Notes: generated by a model not told the origin, from the sequence alone. 64,000 bases of DNA from Herbaspirillum sp. DW155 (GCF_037076565.1 NZ_AP029028.1:3844001-3908000), one strand, 5' to 3'. Counted from the stretch's first letter, positions 17,733 to 26,650 are shown. Numbers and translations are program-made.

Positions 17733-18462
17733 GCTGCGCTCCATTGATTGGGATCTCGGCGCCGCTGATGTACGCAGCACCTGCCGTGCACAGGAAGTAG
17801 ATTGTGGCGGCCACTTCCTCAGGCTTGCCAAGGCGCTTGAGAGGAATATCCCGCTCGACGATCTCGGCTGTGCCTGGAGACAGAATGGAAGTATCGATTT
17901 CTCCGGGGGCGATGGCATTGACGCGCACGCCGTACGGTCCGAATTCATGCGCCATTTCACGGGTGAGCGCCAGCAGCGCGGCCTTAGACGCGGCATAAGC
18001 CGGACCAGCGAACGGGTGAACGCGAGAGCCGACGATAGAGGTGACATTGACCACGATGCCTTGCGCCGCCCGCAACTCGTCGAAAAGACCTCGTGCAATC
18101 AATGCTGTGGAGAACAGATTCACGTTGAAGACCTGCAACCAAGTGCTGTAGTCAGTCGTCAGAATGCCCATGCGGGCGCCCCCCGGCAGCTTGGGGGAAA
18201 TCCCAGCATTGTTGACGATCGCGTCCACATGTCCGCTCTCCAGACGGCTTTGGATTTCCTTGATGTTTCGATCAACGCTATCGATGTCAGCCAGGTCGAG
18301 CTGGATGTGGTTATCGCGGCCTTCGGGCCAAGGGCAGTTGGCATCGAAGGGTTGGCGTGAAACAGTTAACACGCGCCACCCTGCGGCACTGAAATGCTTT
18401 ACGGTGGCGTGGCCGATTCCCCGGCTTGCGCCAGTGAGCAACATGGTTTTGCGAGCGGTCAT
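17725..18462 (-). CDS. Short-chain dehydrogenase/reductase (SDR)
   Basis: A 245-aa classical SDR. It has the TGASRGIG cofactor motif at residues 10-17, NNAG at about 89-92, catalytic Ser in VTSIVGS and YAASK at about 156-160, and the proline/glycine turn APGEIDT. It should be an NAD(P)-dependent oxidoreductase acting on an alcohol or carbonyl group. Third gene of the minus-strand catabolic cassette, 51 bp after the PLP enzyme and overlapping the ALDH. Its step is unknown; processing a side-chain hydroxyl or epimer of the substrate is plausible. Confidence 0.9.
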   Translation of the reverse strand: MTARKTMLLTGASRGIGHATVKHFSAAGWRVLTVSRQPFDANCPWPEGRDNHIQLDLADIDSVDRNIKEIQSRLESGHVDAIVNNAGISPKLPGGARMGILTTDYSTWLQVFNVNLFSTALIARGLFDELRAAQGIVVNVTSIVGSRVHPFAGPAYAASKAALLALTREMAHEFGPYGVRVNAIAPGEIDTSILSPGTAEIVERDIPLKRLGKPEEVAATIYFLCTAGAAYISGAEIPINGAQHV

Positions 18463-18513
18463 AGTGACTCCTTGATAAAAGTTTCTGCGATGGATGGAGA
18501 GAGAAGGGGGGTG

Positions 18514-19779
18514 TCAACCTTGCTTGAGAATGCTGTCCAAGGCATCCAGTAGTTGATCTGCGTGTTCTTGTTTGAAGGTCAGCGGAGGGCGAATCTTCAG
18601 GACATTACCGTGCGGGCCGCTGGTGTTGAGCAACACACCGCGTTGTCGCAATCCGTTGCACACTCGAGTCGCCAGTGCGGCAGAGGGAGTCTTGGATCCC
18701 TCTACGAGATCGACGCCCACGTACAGACCCTGGCCTCGCACATCGCCGATGACAGAATGGTGACCAGCCAAGTTGCGTAATCCAGCAAGCAGATGTGCGC
18801 CGACACCAGCGGCACTGGCAAGCAAGTCTTCTTCCTTTATGACCTGCAACACAGCCTGACCAACGGCGACGGAAACTGTGTTGCCCCCGAAGGTGTTGAA
18901 GTAGCGACGTCCGCGGCCGAAGGGCTCGGCCCAGCGCGATTGAAGAACCAGACCGGCGATTGGATGGCCCGCGCCCATCGGCTTGCCCAAGCTGACCATG
19001 TCTGGCACCAGCTCGTCTTCGCGCTGGAAGGCCCACCAACCCTGGCCTGTTCGAGCGAAGCCACCTTGTACCTCGTCTGCAATGAACAAGCCGCCTGCCT
19101 CGCGAATTGCGGCGGCGCCGGCTGTCAACACGCGTTCGGCTTCTGGAAAGATGCCGTCGCTGGCAAACACCGTGTCCACCATCAATGCGGCCGGCTCGAG
19201 ACCTGCTGCACGCAGGCTTTCCACGGCGGCGCGGATGTCGCTCGCAAAGCGTTCGGCCACGTCTTCACCTTCTTCACTGCGATAGGTGTCGGGCGCTCGC
19301 ACCTTGCGCACGTGTGCGCCCACCGGCTGCAGCGACGGGGAAAGGTCCGCCAGAGCCACGGTGACGCCGTGGTAGGCGTTCTCTGTGACGATGAGACCGC
19401 GTCGCCCTGTCACATCGTGTGCAATACGCAGGGCTAAGTCGTTTGCCTCGCTACCAGTGCACGTGAGCATCACAGTGTCCAGTGGTTCAGGAAAGAGGGC
19501 CGCCAGAGACTCTGCATAGGCCACAACGTCTTCGTGAAGATAGCGAGTGTGCGTATTCAGAATGTTTGCTTGGCGTGCCAGGGCGTCCACCACCCGCGGG
19601 TGGCAATGTCCTACGGAAGGAACATTGTTGTAGCAATCGAGGAATGCCTTGCCCTGGGCGTCGTATAGCCAGACATCTTTACCACGGACGGGCGACAAGG
19701 GTTCTTCATAGAACAGGCGGTAGGCCGGGCCCAGAACGCGCTGACGGCGTGTCAGAAGGGGATCGAGATGTGTGGTCAT
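18514..19779 (-). CDS. Class III PLP enzyme, probable O-phospho-amine phospho-lyase (AGXT2L-like)
   Basis: A 421-aa fold-type I PLP enzyme. Motifs: CTGSEAND phosphate cup at about 107-114, DEVQGG at 235-240, and the PLP-binding Lys at 266 in SLGKPMGAGHP. The pattern, including FYEEPLSPVRGKDVWLYD at the N-terminus, is closer to ethanolamine-phosphate and 5-phosphohydroxylysine phospho-lyases than to omega-transaminases. The first codon overlaps the stop of a kinase gene (ATGA), so kinase and lyase are translationally coupled. That pairing matches human HYKK and PHYKPL, where phosphorylated hydroxylysine is cleaved to aminoadipate semialdehyde, ammonia and phosphate. The substrate here is inferred; a transaminase cannot be excluded. 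Confidence 0.82.
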   Translation of the reverse strand: MTTHLDPLLTRRQRVLGPAYRLFYEEPLSPVRGKDVWLYDAQGKAFLDCYNNVPSVGHCHPRVVDALARQANILNTHTRYLHEDVVAYAESLAALFPEPLDTVMLTCTGSEANDLALRIAHDVTGRRGLIVTENAYHGVTVALADLSPSLQPVGAHVRKVRAPDTYRSEEGEDVAERFASDIRAAVESLRAAGLEPAALMVDTVFASDGIFPEAERVLTAGAAAIREAGGLFIADEVQGGFARTGQGWWAFQREDELVPDMVSLGKPMGAGHPIAGLVLQSRWAEPFGRGRRYFNTFGGNTVSVAVGQAVLQVIKEEDLLASAAGVGAHLLAGLRNLAGHHSVIGDVRGQGLYVGVDLVEGSKTPSAALATRVCNGLRQRGVLLNTSGPHGNVLKIRPPLTFKQEHADQLLDALDSILKQG

Positions 19780-20903
19780 GGGCGCGAAGCGTTAGAGGTT
19801 GATAGGGATGCGAGGCGCGCAGCGTCGCGGCCATGCCTGGACTGCTGACGCCAAACAGGTTCGAGCTCGGATAACAATCGGCGTGCCTGAGGGTTGTGAC
19901 GCAAGATGTAGCTGCGGTTCTCAGGGAACTGGGATGCCCGCCATTCGGTGATGACCAACCGCTGCACAATCCGCGCGAGAACCAAGTCCAGCAGGTGTTC
20001 TCGTTCGACGTCCTGCAGCGGGGTGACCAACTCGAAGCCTTCCGTGACGTCATGCAGGGCCTGCAGCGGGATTGGAGCATCAGCCATCTGGTAAGAAGCG
20101 GCGATGGCCAAATCGCACACCAGCGGTGCGTGTGTCATGTCGCCGAAGTCCAGCACGCCTGCCACTAGGGTGGGGTCACTCTCTTTCACCACGAAATTGC
20201 TCTGGCTCAGGTCGTTATGGATCGGTTGGCACCGCACATTCGCTAGCGCGGGGCGGATGGATTGTGCGAATACATCAATGAAGCGGTCGGCGTTCTCGCG
20301 CAGCGACACGTCGTCAATGTGAATCACATGGGACTTGAGCAGATTTAGGTGCATCACGTCCCACAGGAAGACCCTGTCGATACCCGGGTGCACGAAGTCA
20401 GATACCGCATCATCGAACACCGCAAGCGTATGACCGAGTGCAAGGCGCAATGCTGAAGACGCCGGCGCACGTGCGGCGGGGTTGCCCTCTAGAAAACTAT
20501 ATGCCCGCGCTCGGTACACGCCTCCGTCCTGGCCGCGTACCTCGACCCAATCCGCGCCGCTGAGGGCAGGGACATGGTGTGGCGTGAAATCTCGTGCGCC
20601 GCGCCCAAGTAGATGTCGCAGCAGGGAGATCTGAAAATCGGTTTCGACAGCCGACTCGGCCGCATTAATGAACTTGAGGACCACGCGGCTTCCGGTGGGT
20701 GAGCGCAATAAGAAATTGCTGTCGCGCTCACCGCTCAGGCGGCTCACTGGCGCAGAGAAGCCAAATTGCTGGGTCGCCACCGCCAGGGCCAACGCTTGGT
20801 CAATGGGAGGTGGCGCGGTGCTGAGCAATCCGCCTGCGGTGGTAGTCGCAAGGGATGTCTGCGCATCCAGTAGAACGGGTTCAGATAGAAGGGAGATGGT
20901 CAT
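19776..20903 (-). CDS. APH-fold small-molecule kinase, hydroxylysine kinase-like
   Basis: A 375-aa aminoglycoside-phosphotransferase-fold protein. GERDSNFLL at 59-67 resembles the nucleotide loop of hydroxylysine kinases. The catalytic loop is HNDLSQSNF (residues 229-237) and the metal-binding DFGD lies near 252, so an active kinase is likely. The product should phosphorylate a hydroxyl group on an amino compound to give the substrate of the coupled PLP enzyme. The ATG at 20903 is preferred; an in-frame TTG at 20927 would start within the palindromic promoter region. It is the first gene of the minus-strand cassette, divergent from the transporter genes. Confidence 0.85.
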   Translation of the reverse strand: MTISLLSEPVLLDAQTSLATTTAGGLLSTAPPPIDQALALAVATQQFGFSAPVSRLSGERDSNFLLRSPTGSRVVLKFINAAESAVETDFQISLLRHLLGRGARDFTPHHVPALSGADWVEVRGQDGGVYRARAYSFLEGNPAARAPASSALRLALGHTLAVFDDAVSDFVHPGIDRVFLWDVMHLNLLKSHVIHIDDVSLRENADRFIDVFAQSIRPALANVRCQPIHNDLSQSNFVVKESDPTLVAGVLDFGDMTHAPLVCDLAIAASYQMADAPIPLQALHDVTEGFELVTPLQDVEREHLLDLVLARIVQRLVITEWRASQFPENRSYILRHNPQARRLLSELEPVWRQQSRHGRDAARLASLSTSNASRP

Positions 20904-20928
20904 GGGCTGGCGAAGTGTCAAATTCAAT

Positions 20929-20940
20929 ATGATGCATCAT
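20929..20940. promoter_or_regulatory. Palindromic operator candidate, copy 1 (ATGATGCATCAT)
   Basis: A perfect 12-bp palindrome, extended to 14 bp (TATGATGCATCATA), lying just upstream of the kinase start. The same 12 bp recur at 21159-21170. Two copies in one divergent promoter region next to a GntR-family regulator gene suggest its binding site. Confidence 0.7.
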
Positions 20941-21158
20941 AAATCAGAAGATGCAATGGCACAGCAACTTTTGTGCCAATTTAATTAACTAAAATTTTTT
21001 GGTGACATTCGGCTCAGCAAGGAGGGTCATGCTTAACATTAGTGCATAAAAACTGATAAATCGCCAAATGAGTGCGCCGTCGCTATTGATGAGTGCGCCG
21101 GCGAACAGGACAAATGCACTTGGGTTTGGAAAAGGCTGGCACGGATGCTGCTATCCAG

Positions 21159-21170
21159 ATGATGCATCAT
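21159..21170. promoter_or_regulatory. Palindromic operator candidate, copy 2 (ATGATGCATCAT)
   Basis: Identical to the palindrome at 20929-20940, 230 bp away, and 46 bp upstream of the transporter ATPase start. The immediate flanks extend it imperfectly (CAGATG on the left, ATCTG on the right). Confidence 0.7.
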
Positions 21171-21215
21171 CATCTGATAATTTGTCGAAAGTTCACCCGT
21201 TACAAGAGGTTTTCA

Positions 21216-22307
21216 ATGACTCACGCTCCGGTATACGTACGTTTCAAGGGAATCCAGAAAAGCTATGACGACGAGCATTTCGTGGTTCGTGATTTGAATC
21301 TGGATATCTATAAGGGCGAGTTTCTGACCCTGCTCGGCCCCTCGGGGTCGGGGAAGACCACCAGCCTGATGATGCTGGCTGGCTTCGAGCAGCCCTCATC
21401 CGGCGAGATTTTGGTGAACAACAAGCCGATACACACGCTGCCGCCGCACCAGCGAAACATCGGAATGGTTTTCCAGAACTACGCGCTTTTCCCCCACATG
21501 ACTGTGGCGCAGAACTTGGCTTTCCCACTGAGTGTGCGACGCCTGTCGCACAGCGACGTGAAAGAGAAAGTGGCGCGGGCGCTGGACATGGTGCGTTTGG
21601 CTCATGTGGCCGAGCGCTATCCCGCGCAGCTGTCAGGTGGTCAGCAGCAACGCATTGCGCTGGCCAGGGCGTTGGTTTTCGAGCCCAAGTTGGTGCTGAT
21701 GGATGAACCCCTGGGAGCGCTCGACAAGCAATTGCGCGAGCAGATGCAGCTGGAGATTCGCCGCCTGCACCGCGATCTGGGCCTGACGGTGGTATTCGTC
21801 ACACATGATCAATCGGAGGCGCTGACCATGTCGGACCGTGTGGCCGTCTTCAATGACGGCGTGATTCAGCAAATTGACGCCCCTCAGGCGCTCTACGAGC
21901 GGCCGTCCAATGCATTCGTCGCGCAGTTCGTTGGCGAGAACAATGTGCTCAAAGGTGTGGTGGAGCGTCGCGAAACCGATTGGTCCGACGTGCGCCTTCC
22001 GAGCGGCTCGTTGCTTAGCACCCGTACTACGCCAGCTACGCCCAAGCTCGGAGAGCAGGCCCTGGTGTCGGTACGCCCAGAGCGGGTCGAGATCAATACC
22101 TCTGCGTTGGACGCCCAGTTGCCGGCCCGCATCGTCCAGCTGATTTACTTGGGTGACCACGTGCGTGCTCAGTTGGCCTTGGATGATGGTGGTGAGTTCG
22201 CTGCCAGGATCCCAGCGTCGCAGATGCGCTCCGAATGGGCCGCTGGTACCAACGTGACGGTGTCCTGGCGCCACCAGGATGCCAGTGCACTCGACTGTAA
22301 TTCCTGA
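21216..22307 (+). CDS. ABC transporter ATPase, PotA-like
   Basis: A 363-aa import ATPase. Walker A GPSGSGKT, Q-loop VFQNYALFPH, signature LSGGQQQR, Walker B LVLMDEP and switch His in THDQ are all present. A C-terminal TOBE domain (about 240-363) carries VSVRPERV. This is the polyamine/opine (PotA) class. The ATG at 21216 follows AGAGGT; longer in-frame starts upstream cross the operator palindrome and are unlikely. First gene of a four-gene importer operon that is divergent from, and probably supplies substrate to, the kinase/lyase cassette. Confidence 0.94.
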   Translation: MTHAPVYVRFKGIQKSYDDEHFVVRDLNLDIYKGEFLTLLGPSGSGKTTSLMMLAGFEQPSSGEILVNNKPIHTLPPHQRNIGMVFQNYALFPHMTVAQNLAFPLSVRRLSHSDVKEKVARALDMVRLAHVAERYPAQLSGGQQQRIALARALVFEPKLVLMDEPLGALDKQLREQMQLEIRRLHRDLGLTVVFVTHDQSEALTMSDRVAVFNDGVIQQIDAPQALYERPSNAFVAQFVGENNVLKGVVERRETDWSDVRLPSGSLLSTRTTPATPKLGEQALVSVRPERVEINTSALDAQLPARIVQLIYLGDHVRAQLALDDGGEFAARIPASQMRSEWAAGTNVTVSWRHQDASALDCNS

Positions 22308-22374
22308 CCTTGTTCTTGCAGGTTCTCGCTCGCCGTTCTCGTTTTCTTTTTACCTCAACCTCTGGAGTCCCCAC

Positions 22375-23406
22375 ATGTTGCTCAAGAAACTCACCGTTCT
22401 CTCCCTGGCCTCTACCGTGCTGCTCGCCCACGCGGCCGAACCCGTGACCGTCATTTCCTTCGGCGGTCTGAACAAGCAAGCGCAAGAGAAGGCCTTCTAT
22501 CGCCCCTTCGAGAAGTCCGGTCTGGGCAGCGTTCGCGCAGCCGAATACAACGGTGAAATGGCCAAGGTCAAGGCTATGGCTGAAACTGGAAAGGTCAGCT
22601 GGGATGTGGTAGAGGTGGAAAGCCCTGACTTGATTCGCGGCTGTAATGAAGGCCTCTTTGAGTCGCTGGATTGGAGCAAGATCGGTGACAAGAGCCAATT
22701 CCTGCCCTCGGCAGTCAGCGAATGTGGCGTGGGCATTTTTATCTGGTCCACTGTATTGGCTTACGACAGCAATAAGTTGTCCAAGGCCCCGACTAGCTGG
22801 GCTGACTTCTGGGACACTAAGACATTCCCAGGAAAGCGCGCCCTGCGCAAGACGGCCAAGTTCACTCTGGAATTCGCCCTGCTGGCTGATGGCGTCAAGC
22901 GTGAAGATGTCTACAAAGTTCTCGCTACCCCGGCCGGTGTGGACCGCGCGTTCCGTAAGCTCGACCAACTCAAGCCCAACATCCAGTGGTGGGAAGCTGG
23001 CGCGCAGCCTCTTCAATGGCTCGTGTCTGGTGACGTGGTAATGACGTCGGCCTACAACGGTCGGGTAACCGCCGCACAAGGCGAGGGCCACAAGCTCAAT
23101 ATTGTGTGGACCGACAGCCTGTACGACATGGACAGTTGGGCTATCGTCAAGGGTTCTCCCAACAAGGACCAGAGCATGAAGTTCATCGCATTTGCCAGCA
23201 AGCCAGAAAGCCAGAAGGCATTTGCAGAGACCATTCCCTACGGCACGACCAACAAGCGCGCCTCTGCCATGATTGACCCGAAGGCGTTGCAGAACCTGCC
23301 GACCGCGCCGGATAACCTGCACGCGGCGCTGAGCGTGAACACGCAGTTCTGGATCGACAACGGTGAGCAATTGGAGCAGCGCTTCAACGCTTGGGCCGCA
23401 AAGTAA
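22375..23406 (+). CDS. Periplasmic substrate-binding protein, PotD/opine-like
   Basis: A 343-aa extracellular solute-binding protein with a signal peptide (MLLKKLTVLSLASTVLLAHA-AEP). The body has the PotD-type opening strand VTVISFGG and the DVVEVESPDL and VMTSAYNGR segments of group 1 polyamine/opine binders. It delivers the ligand to the adjacent permeases. The ligand cannot be read from the sequence; hydroxylysine or another cationic amino compound would fit the cassette. It starts at 22375, 67 bp after the ATPase. Confidence 0.92.
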   Translation: MLLKKLTVLSLASTVLLAHAAEPVTVISFGGLNKQAQEKAFYRPFEKSGLGSVRAAEYNGEMAKVKAMAETGKVSWDVVEVESPDLIRGCNEGLFESLDWSKIGDKSQFLPSAVSECGVGIFIWSTVLAYDSNKLSKAPTSWADFWDTKTFPGKRALRKTAKFTLEFALLADGVKREDVYKVLATPAGVDRAFRKLDQLKPNIQWWEAGAQPLQWLVSGDVVMTSAYNGRVTAAQGEGHKLNIVWTDSLYDMDSWAIVKGSPNKDQSMKFIAFASKPESQKAFAETIPYGTTNKRASAMIDPKALQNLPTAPDNLHAALSVNTQFWIDNGEQLEQRFNAWAAK

Positions 23407-23484
23407 ATCCACTGGCGGTGCGGGACGTTCTTTGTCCGCACACCGCACTGTATTCCCTGAATGTCTTTTTGATGAGTCCACTCC

Positions 23485-24759
23485 ATGTCGTCCTCCAGCC
23501 CCACTGCAACACTGGCCGCCTCTGAGGCGAAGCCCATTGTCTCCAGGCCGCCTCTGCGGACACGCCTCAGCAAGCATCGCATCAGCTGGCTGTTGCTGCT
23601 GCCCGTACTGCTGTTCCTGCTGACCTGTTTCGTCTGGCCGATCGCCACGGTGCTTTGGCGCAGTGTGGAGAACCCAGAGGTCAGGCGAGCGCTGCCTGAG
23701 ACACTCGCGACTCTCAAGTCCTGGAATGGGCGTGAGCTGCCCGACGAGGCCAGCTACCGTGCTCTGGCCGAGGACCTGCGGACGGCACGTGATCGTGGAG
23801 CGGGTCTGGTACCCACGCTGGGGAAGCGACTAGGCTACGACGACGCTGCGCTGTCCAGTCTGCCATCCGTCACCTTGTCAGCGTTGCGCAAAATCCCTGT
23901 CGACGGCACATCCTCAATGCGTGACCAGCTCGTCGAGGCCGTCCCCTTATGGGGGCAAGTGTCTACTTGGAAGACGGTCGTACGTGCAGGCACGCCACTG
24001 ACGTCGCACTATCAATGGGCGGCGATTGATCGTCGGGTGGATCCGATTACGGGCGAAGTGGTCAAGCGGCCAGCCGAGCAGGCGCTGTACGTAGACGTGA
24101 TGCTGCGCACGCTTTGGATTTCGGCCATGGTGACGCTGGGATGTGTGTTGTTAGGCTACCCACTGGCTTACTGGCTGTCCCGCCAGCCCACCAGTCGCGC
24201 TAACTTACTGATGCTGATGGTGCTGCTGCCATTCTGGACGTCGCTGCTTGTGCGTACTGCCGGCTGGATAGTTTTGCTGCAGTCGGCGGGGATTCTGAAC
24301 AGAGCGCTCATCTGGATGGGCCTGATCGACAAGCCGCTGGAGCTCGTATTCAATCGTACCGGCGTCTATATCGCCATGACTCACATTCTTTTGCCTTTCA
24401 TCATCCTACCTCTCTACGCAGTGATGAAGGGTATCTCCGGGCACTATGTGCGAGCGGCGATCTCGTTGGGCGCCCATCCAATCGAGGCATTCTGGCGTGT
24501 CTATGTACCACAGACCTATAGCGGTTTGACCGCCGGCGCATTGCTGGTGTTCATCATGGCGATTGGCTACTACATTACGCCAGCCCTTCTGGGTGGGCCG
24601 GACGACCAGATGGCCAGTTACTTCGTCGCCTACTACACCAATAGCACTATCAACTGGGGCATGGCCGCAGCGCTGGGCAGTCAGTTGTTGATAGTCGTGC
24701 TGCTGCTCTACGTCATTTATGCACGTGCCACCCGTCCGACAGCTGTGAAGCCCGCTTAA
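23485..24759 (+). CDS. ABC transporter permease, PotB-like, with a large periplasmic insert
   Basis: A 424-aa inner-membrane permease. TM1 is at about 32-55 (WLLLLPVLLFLLTCFVW). A roughly 150-residue hydrophilic stretch follows before the remaining five membrane helices, longer than in PotB itself but seen in opine/spermidine-type permeases. The EAA coupling loop is SLGAHPIEAFWRVYVP. It works with the PotC-like partner encoded 21 bp downstream. Confidence 0.92.
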   Translation: MSSSSPTATLAASEAKPIVSRPPLRTRLSKHRISWLLLLPVLLFLLTCFVWPIATVLWRSVENPEVRRALPETLATLKSWNGRELPDEASYRALAEDLRTARDRGAGLVPTLGKRLGYDDAALSSLPSVTLSALRKIPVDGTSSMRDQLVEAVPLWGQVSTWKTVVRAGTPLTSHYQWAAIDRRVDPITGEVVKRPAEQALYVDVMLRTLWISAMVTLGCVLLGYPLAYWLSRQPTSRANLLMLMVLLPFWTSLLVRTAGWIVLLQSAGILNRALIWMGLIDKPLELVFNRTGVYIAMTHILLPFIILPLYAVMKGISGHYVRAAISLGAHPIEAFWRVYVPQTYSGLTAGALLVFIMAIGYYITPALLGGPDDQMASYFVAYYTNSTINWGMAAALGSQLLIVVLLLYVIYARATRPTAVKPA

Positions 24760-24780
24760 ATTGCCAGCTAGGAGAATTTT

Positions 24781-25605
24781 ATGCAGAAAACCTATTCCTC
24801 CAATGGATCATTGCTTTGGCGCTGGGCCTTTGGACTCTTTTGCAGCGCATTGCTGGTCTATCTGATCCTGCCCATTTTGGTCATGGTGCCGCTCTCGTTC
24901 AACGAAGGTTCGTTCTTAAGCTATCCGATCAGCGGCTTTTCTCTGCGCTGGTACAAGGCCTTCCTAGACTCACAAGATTGGATCGACGCGCTGCGCAATA
25001 GTCTGATTGTTGCGCCAGCGGCGACGATTCTGGCGACATTGCTAGGCACATTGGCGGCCATGGGCCTGTCTCGGGGAGAATTCCCAGGCAAGGCCTTAGT
25101 CATGGCATTGATTATCTCGCCCATGGTGGTGCCGCTGGTTATCGTGGCTGTGGGCATGTACTTCTTCTTTGCACGGATGGACCTCGTCAACACCTATAGT
25201 GGCATGATTCTCGCCCATACTGCATTAGGCCTGCCTTTCGTCGTCACCACGGTGAGTGCCACCTTGCAGGGATACGACAGCAACCTGTCACGCGCCGCGG
25301 CCAGTCTGGGTGCCTCCCCTATGCTGACCTTTCGGAGAGTTACGCTGCCGCTGATTGGGCCCGGCGTGGCGGCAGGCGCATTGCTTGCTTTTGCTACCTC
25401 TTTCGATGAAGTAGTGGTGACACTCTTCCTTGCAGGCCCCACGCAGCGGACCTTGCCGATTCAGATGTTTGGCGGCATTAAGGAAAACCTGGACCCCACC
25501 ATCGCAGCCGCTGCAACGTTGCTGATTGGATCGGCGTTAGCCCTGCTGATTGTGATGGAGTGGGTGCGTCGCCGTAGTGAGCGGATGCGCGGCAACGGTC
25601 ACTGA
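24781..25605 (+). CDS. ABC transporter permease, PotC-like
   Basis: A 274-aa permease with about six membrane helices. The EAA loop is ASLGASPMLTFRRVTLP. MVPLSFNEGSFLSYP and FSLRWYKAF near the N-terminus are typical of PotC-type partners. Last gene of the importer operon; GGAG lies eight bases upstream of the ATG. Confidence 0.93.
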   Translation: MQKTYSSNGSLLWRWAFGLFCSALLVYLILPILVMVPLSFNEGSFLSYPISGFSLRWYKAFLDSQDWIDALRNSLIVAPAATILATLLGTLAAMGLSRGEFPGKALVMALIISPMVVPLVIVAVGMYFFFARMDLVNTYSGMILAHTALGLPFVVTTVSATLQGYDSNLSRAAASLGASPMLTFRRVTLPLIGPGVAAGALLAFATSFDEVVVTLFLAGPTQRTLPIQMFGGIKENLDPTIAAAATLLIGSALALLIVMEWVRRRSERMRGNGH

Positions 25606-25723
25606 AACATGGTTGGCATCCATTGAATCTAGCCGCTCATGTTGAGTGCATAAAGACTCGAGGATGTTGAACCCACTCTCGAGTCTTGGAAAGACTAGTC
25701 CTACGGGCCATATAGCAGGACAG

Positions 25724-25772
25724 CGGTGTACAATTCTCACCCGGGACCAAATAAATGGATTACGGTGTACAA
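25724..25772. promoter_or_regulatory. Direct repeat CGGTGTACAA upstream of the GntR gene
   Basis: Two identical 10-bp copies, at 25724-25733 and 25763-25772, start 39 bp apart. Each contains the palindromic core TGTACA. They lie just before the chosen GntR start and could be autoregulatory sites. The motif differs from the ATGATGCATCAT palindrome at the catabolic promoters. Confidence 0.5.
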
Positions 25773-25791
25773 CTTGCTGGAAACCGAAGAT

Positions 25792-26445
25792 ATGGAAGAC
25801 GATCTGAGCCGTGGAGGCAAGATCTACACGAGGCTGTCTGAGTCGCTCATCCGGGGGCAACTCAGGCCGGATGACCGACTCAAGATTCGTGAGCTGGCCG
25901 ATTCAATGGGAACTAGCGTCACGCCGGTGCGCGATGCAATCCAACAACTCGTCCAGCAAGGCGCATTGGTTATGCGCAGCCCACGCGACATTCGGGTTCG
26001 CAGGATTGGCCGTGCCGAGTACATGGAGATTCGTGACATCCGCGTTGAACTCGAGGGCATGGCCGCCGCCGCAGCAACCTCCAAAGCGACCAGCGAGGAC
26101 ATCGAACGACTTCGCGATTTAATGGGTAAGAACGAACGTGCGCTCCGGGAGGAACGTTTCGTAGATGCTGTCCAGTTAAATCAAGCTTTCCATTTCGAAT
26201 ATTGTCGCATCGCGGGCATGCCGACGCTGCTGGAAATTCTCAGTGGGCTGTGGCTCAAGATGGGGCCGTTAATCGCACAGTCATATGAGGCGGGTGGGCG
26301 CGACATGGTGGATCACCACTACCCCCTTATCGAGGCCTTCTTGCAGAAAGATCCGCGCGCCGCGCGCATTGCAGTGCAAACGGACATCATATCCGGAGGC
26401 AAGGTCATTCTTGACCGTTTGAGCGGTGACGGCGAAAGCACTTAA
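25792..26445 (+). CDS. GntR-family transcriptional regulator with FCD ligand-binding domain
   Basis: 217 aa from the ATG at 25792; a GTG at 25726 or 25765 would lengthen it. The N-terminal winged helix has RLSESLIRGQLRPDDRLKIRELADSMGTSVTPVRDAI. The C-terminal FCD domain (about 85-215) has metal-site histidines at HFEYCR and DHHYPLIEAF. FadR-subfamily regulators of this kind repress catabolic and uptake genes until their carboxylate or amino-acid ligand appears. Placement at the end of the importer operon suggests it controls both arms of the cassette. Confidence 0.9.
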   Translation: MEDDLSRGGKIYTRLSESLIRGQLRPDDRLKIRELADSMGTSVTPVRDAIQQLVQQGALVMRSPRDIRVRRIGRAEYMEIRDIRVELEGMAAAAATSKATSEDIERLRDLMGKNERALREERFVDAVQLNQAFHFEYCRIAGMPTLLEILSGLWLKMGPLIAQSYEAGGRDMVDHHYPLIEAFLQKDPRAARIAVQTDIISGGKVILDRLSGDGEST

Positions 26446-26459
26446 TCCCTCTTTCCTAT

Positions 26460-26650
26460 TGATTTGCTCGCAGATATGACCCTTTCTATTTGACCCACCT
26501 TCCATTGCCTGCTGAAGGCAGCTACGCGGTCATACGACCCTTCATATCCCAGCTCTCTTAAGTCTAGGAACATCTGTTTCAGGGTCTTTCTTTGCTTGCG
26601 AGATTTGACCGTCTCTGCGCTTAACCAAGCGGAAAGTCTGGGGGCAGGTC
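26460..26650 (-). pseudogene. IS21-family transposase (IstA-like) fragment
   Basis: A minus-strand frame without a start reads LSAWLSAETVKSRKQRKTLK, then ELGYEGSYDRVAAFSRQWK. From memory this matches the mid-region of IS21-type IstA transposases that precedes the DDE core. Nothing of the catalytic core, the ends or IstB remains. It is a relic that marks past transposition near the right end of the island. Boundaries are approximate. Confidence 0.6.

Larger units (their letters stand above)
20904..21215. promoter_or_regulatory. Divergent control region of the catabolic cassette
   Basis: About 310 bp between the kinase gene and the importer operon. It is AT-rich compared with its neighbours and carries two copies of the same 12-bp palindrome (20929-20940 and 21159-21170), one near the start of each operon. 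It must hold promoters in both directions. No additional gene is visible. Confidence 0.75.

Noticed and set aside
18514..19779. Ornithine or GABA transaminase
   Set aside because: Coupling to a HYKK-like kinase and overall motif pattern favour a phospho-lyase. Kept only as the alternative.
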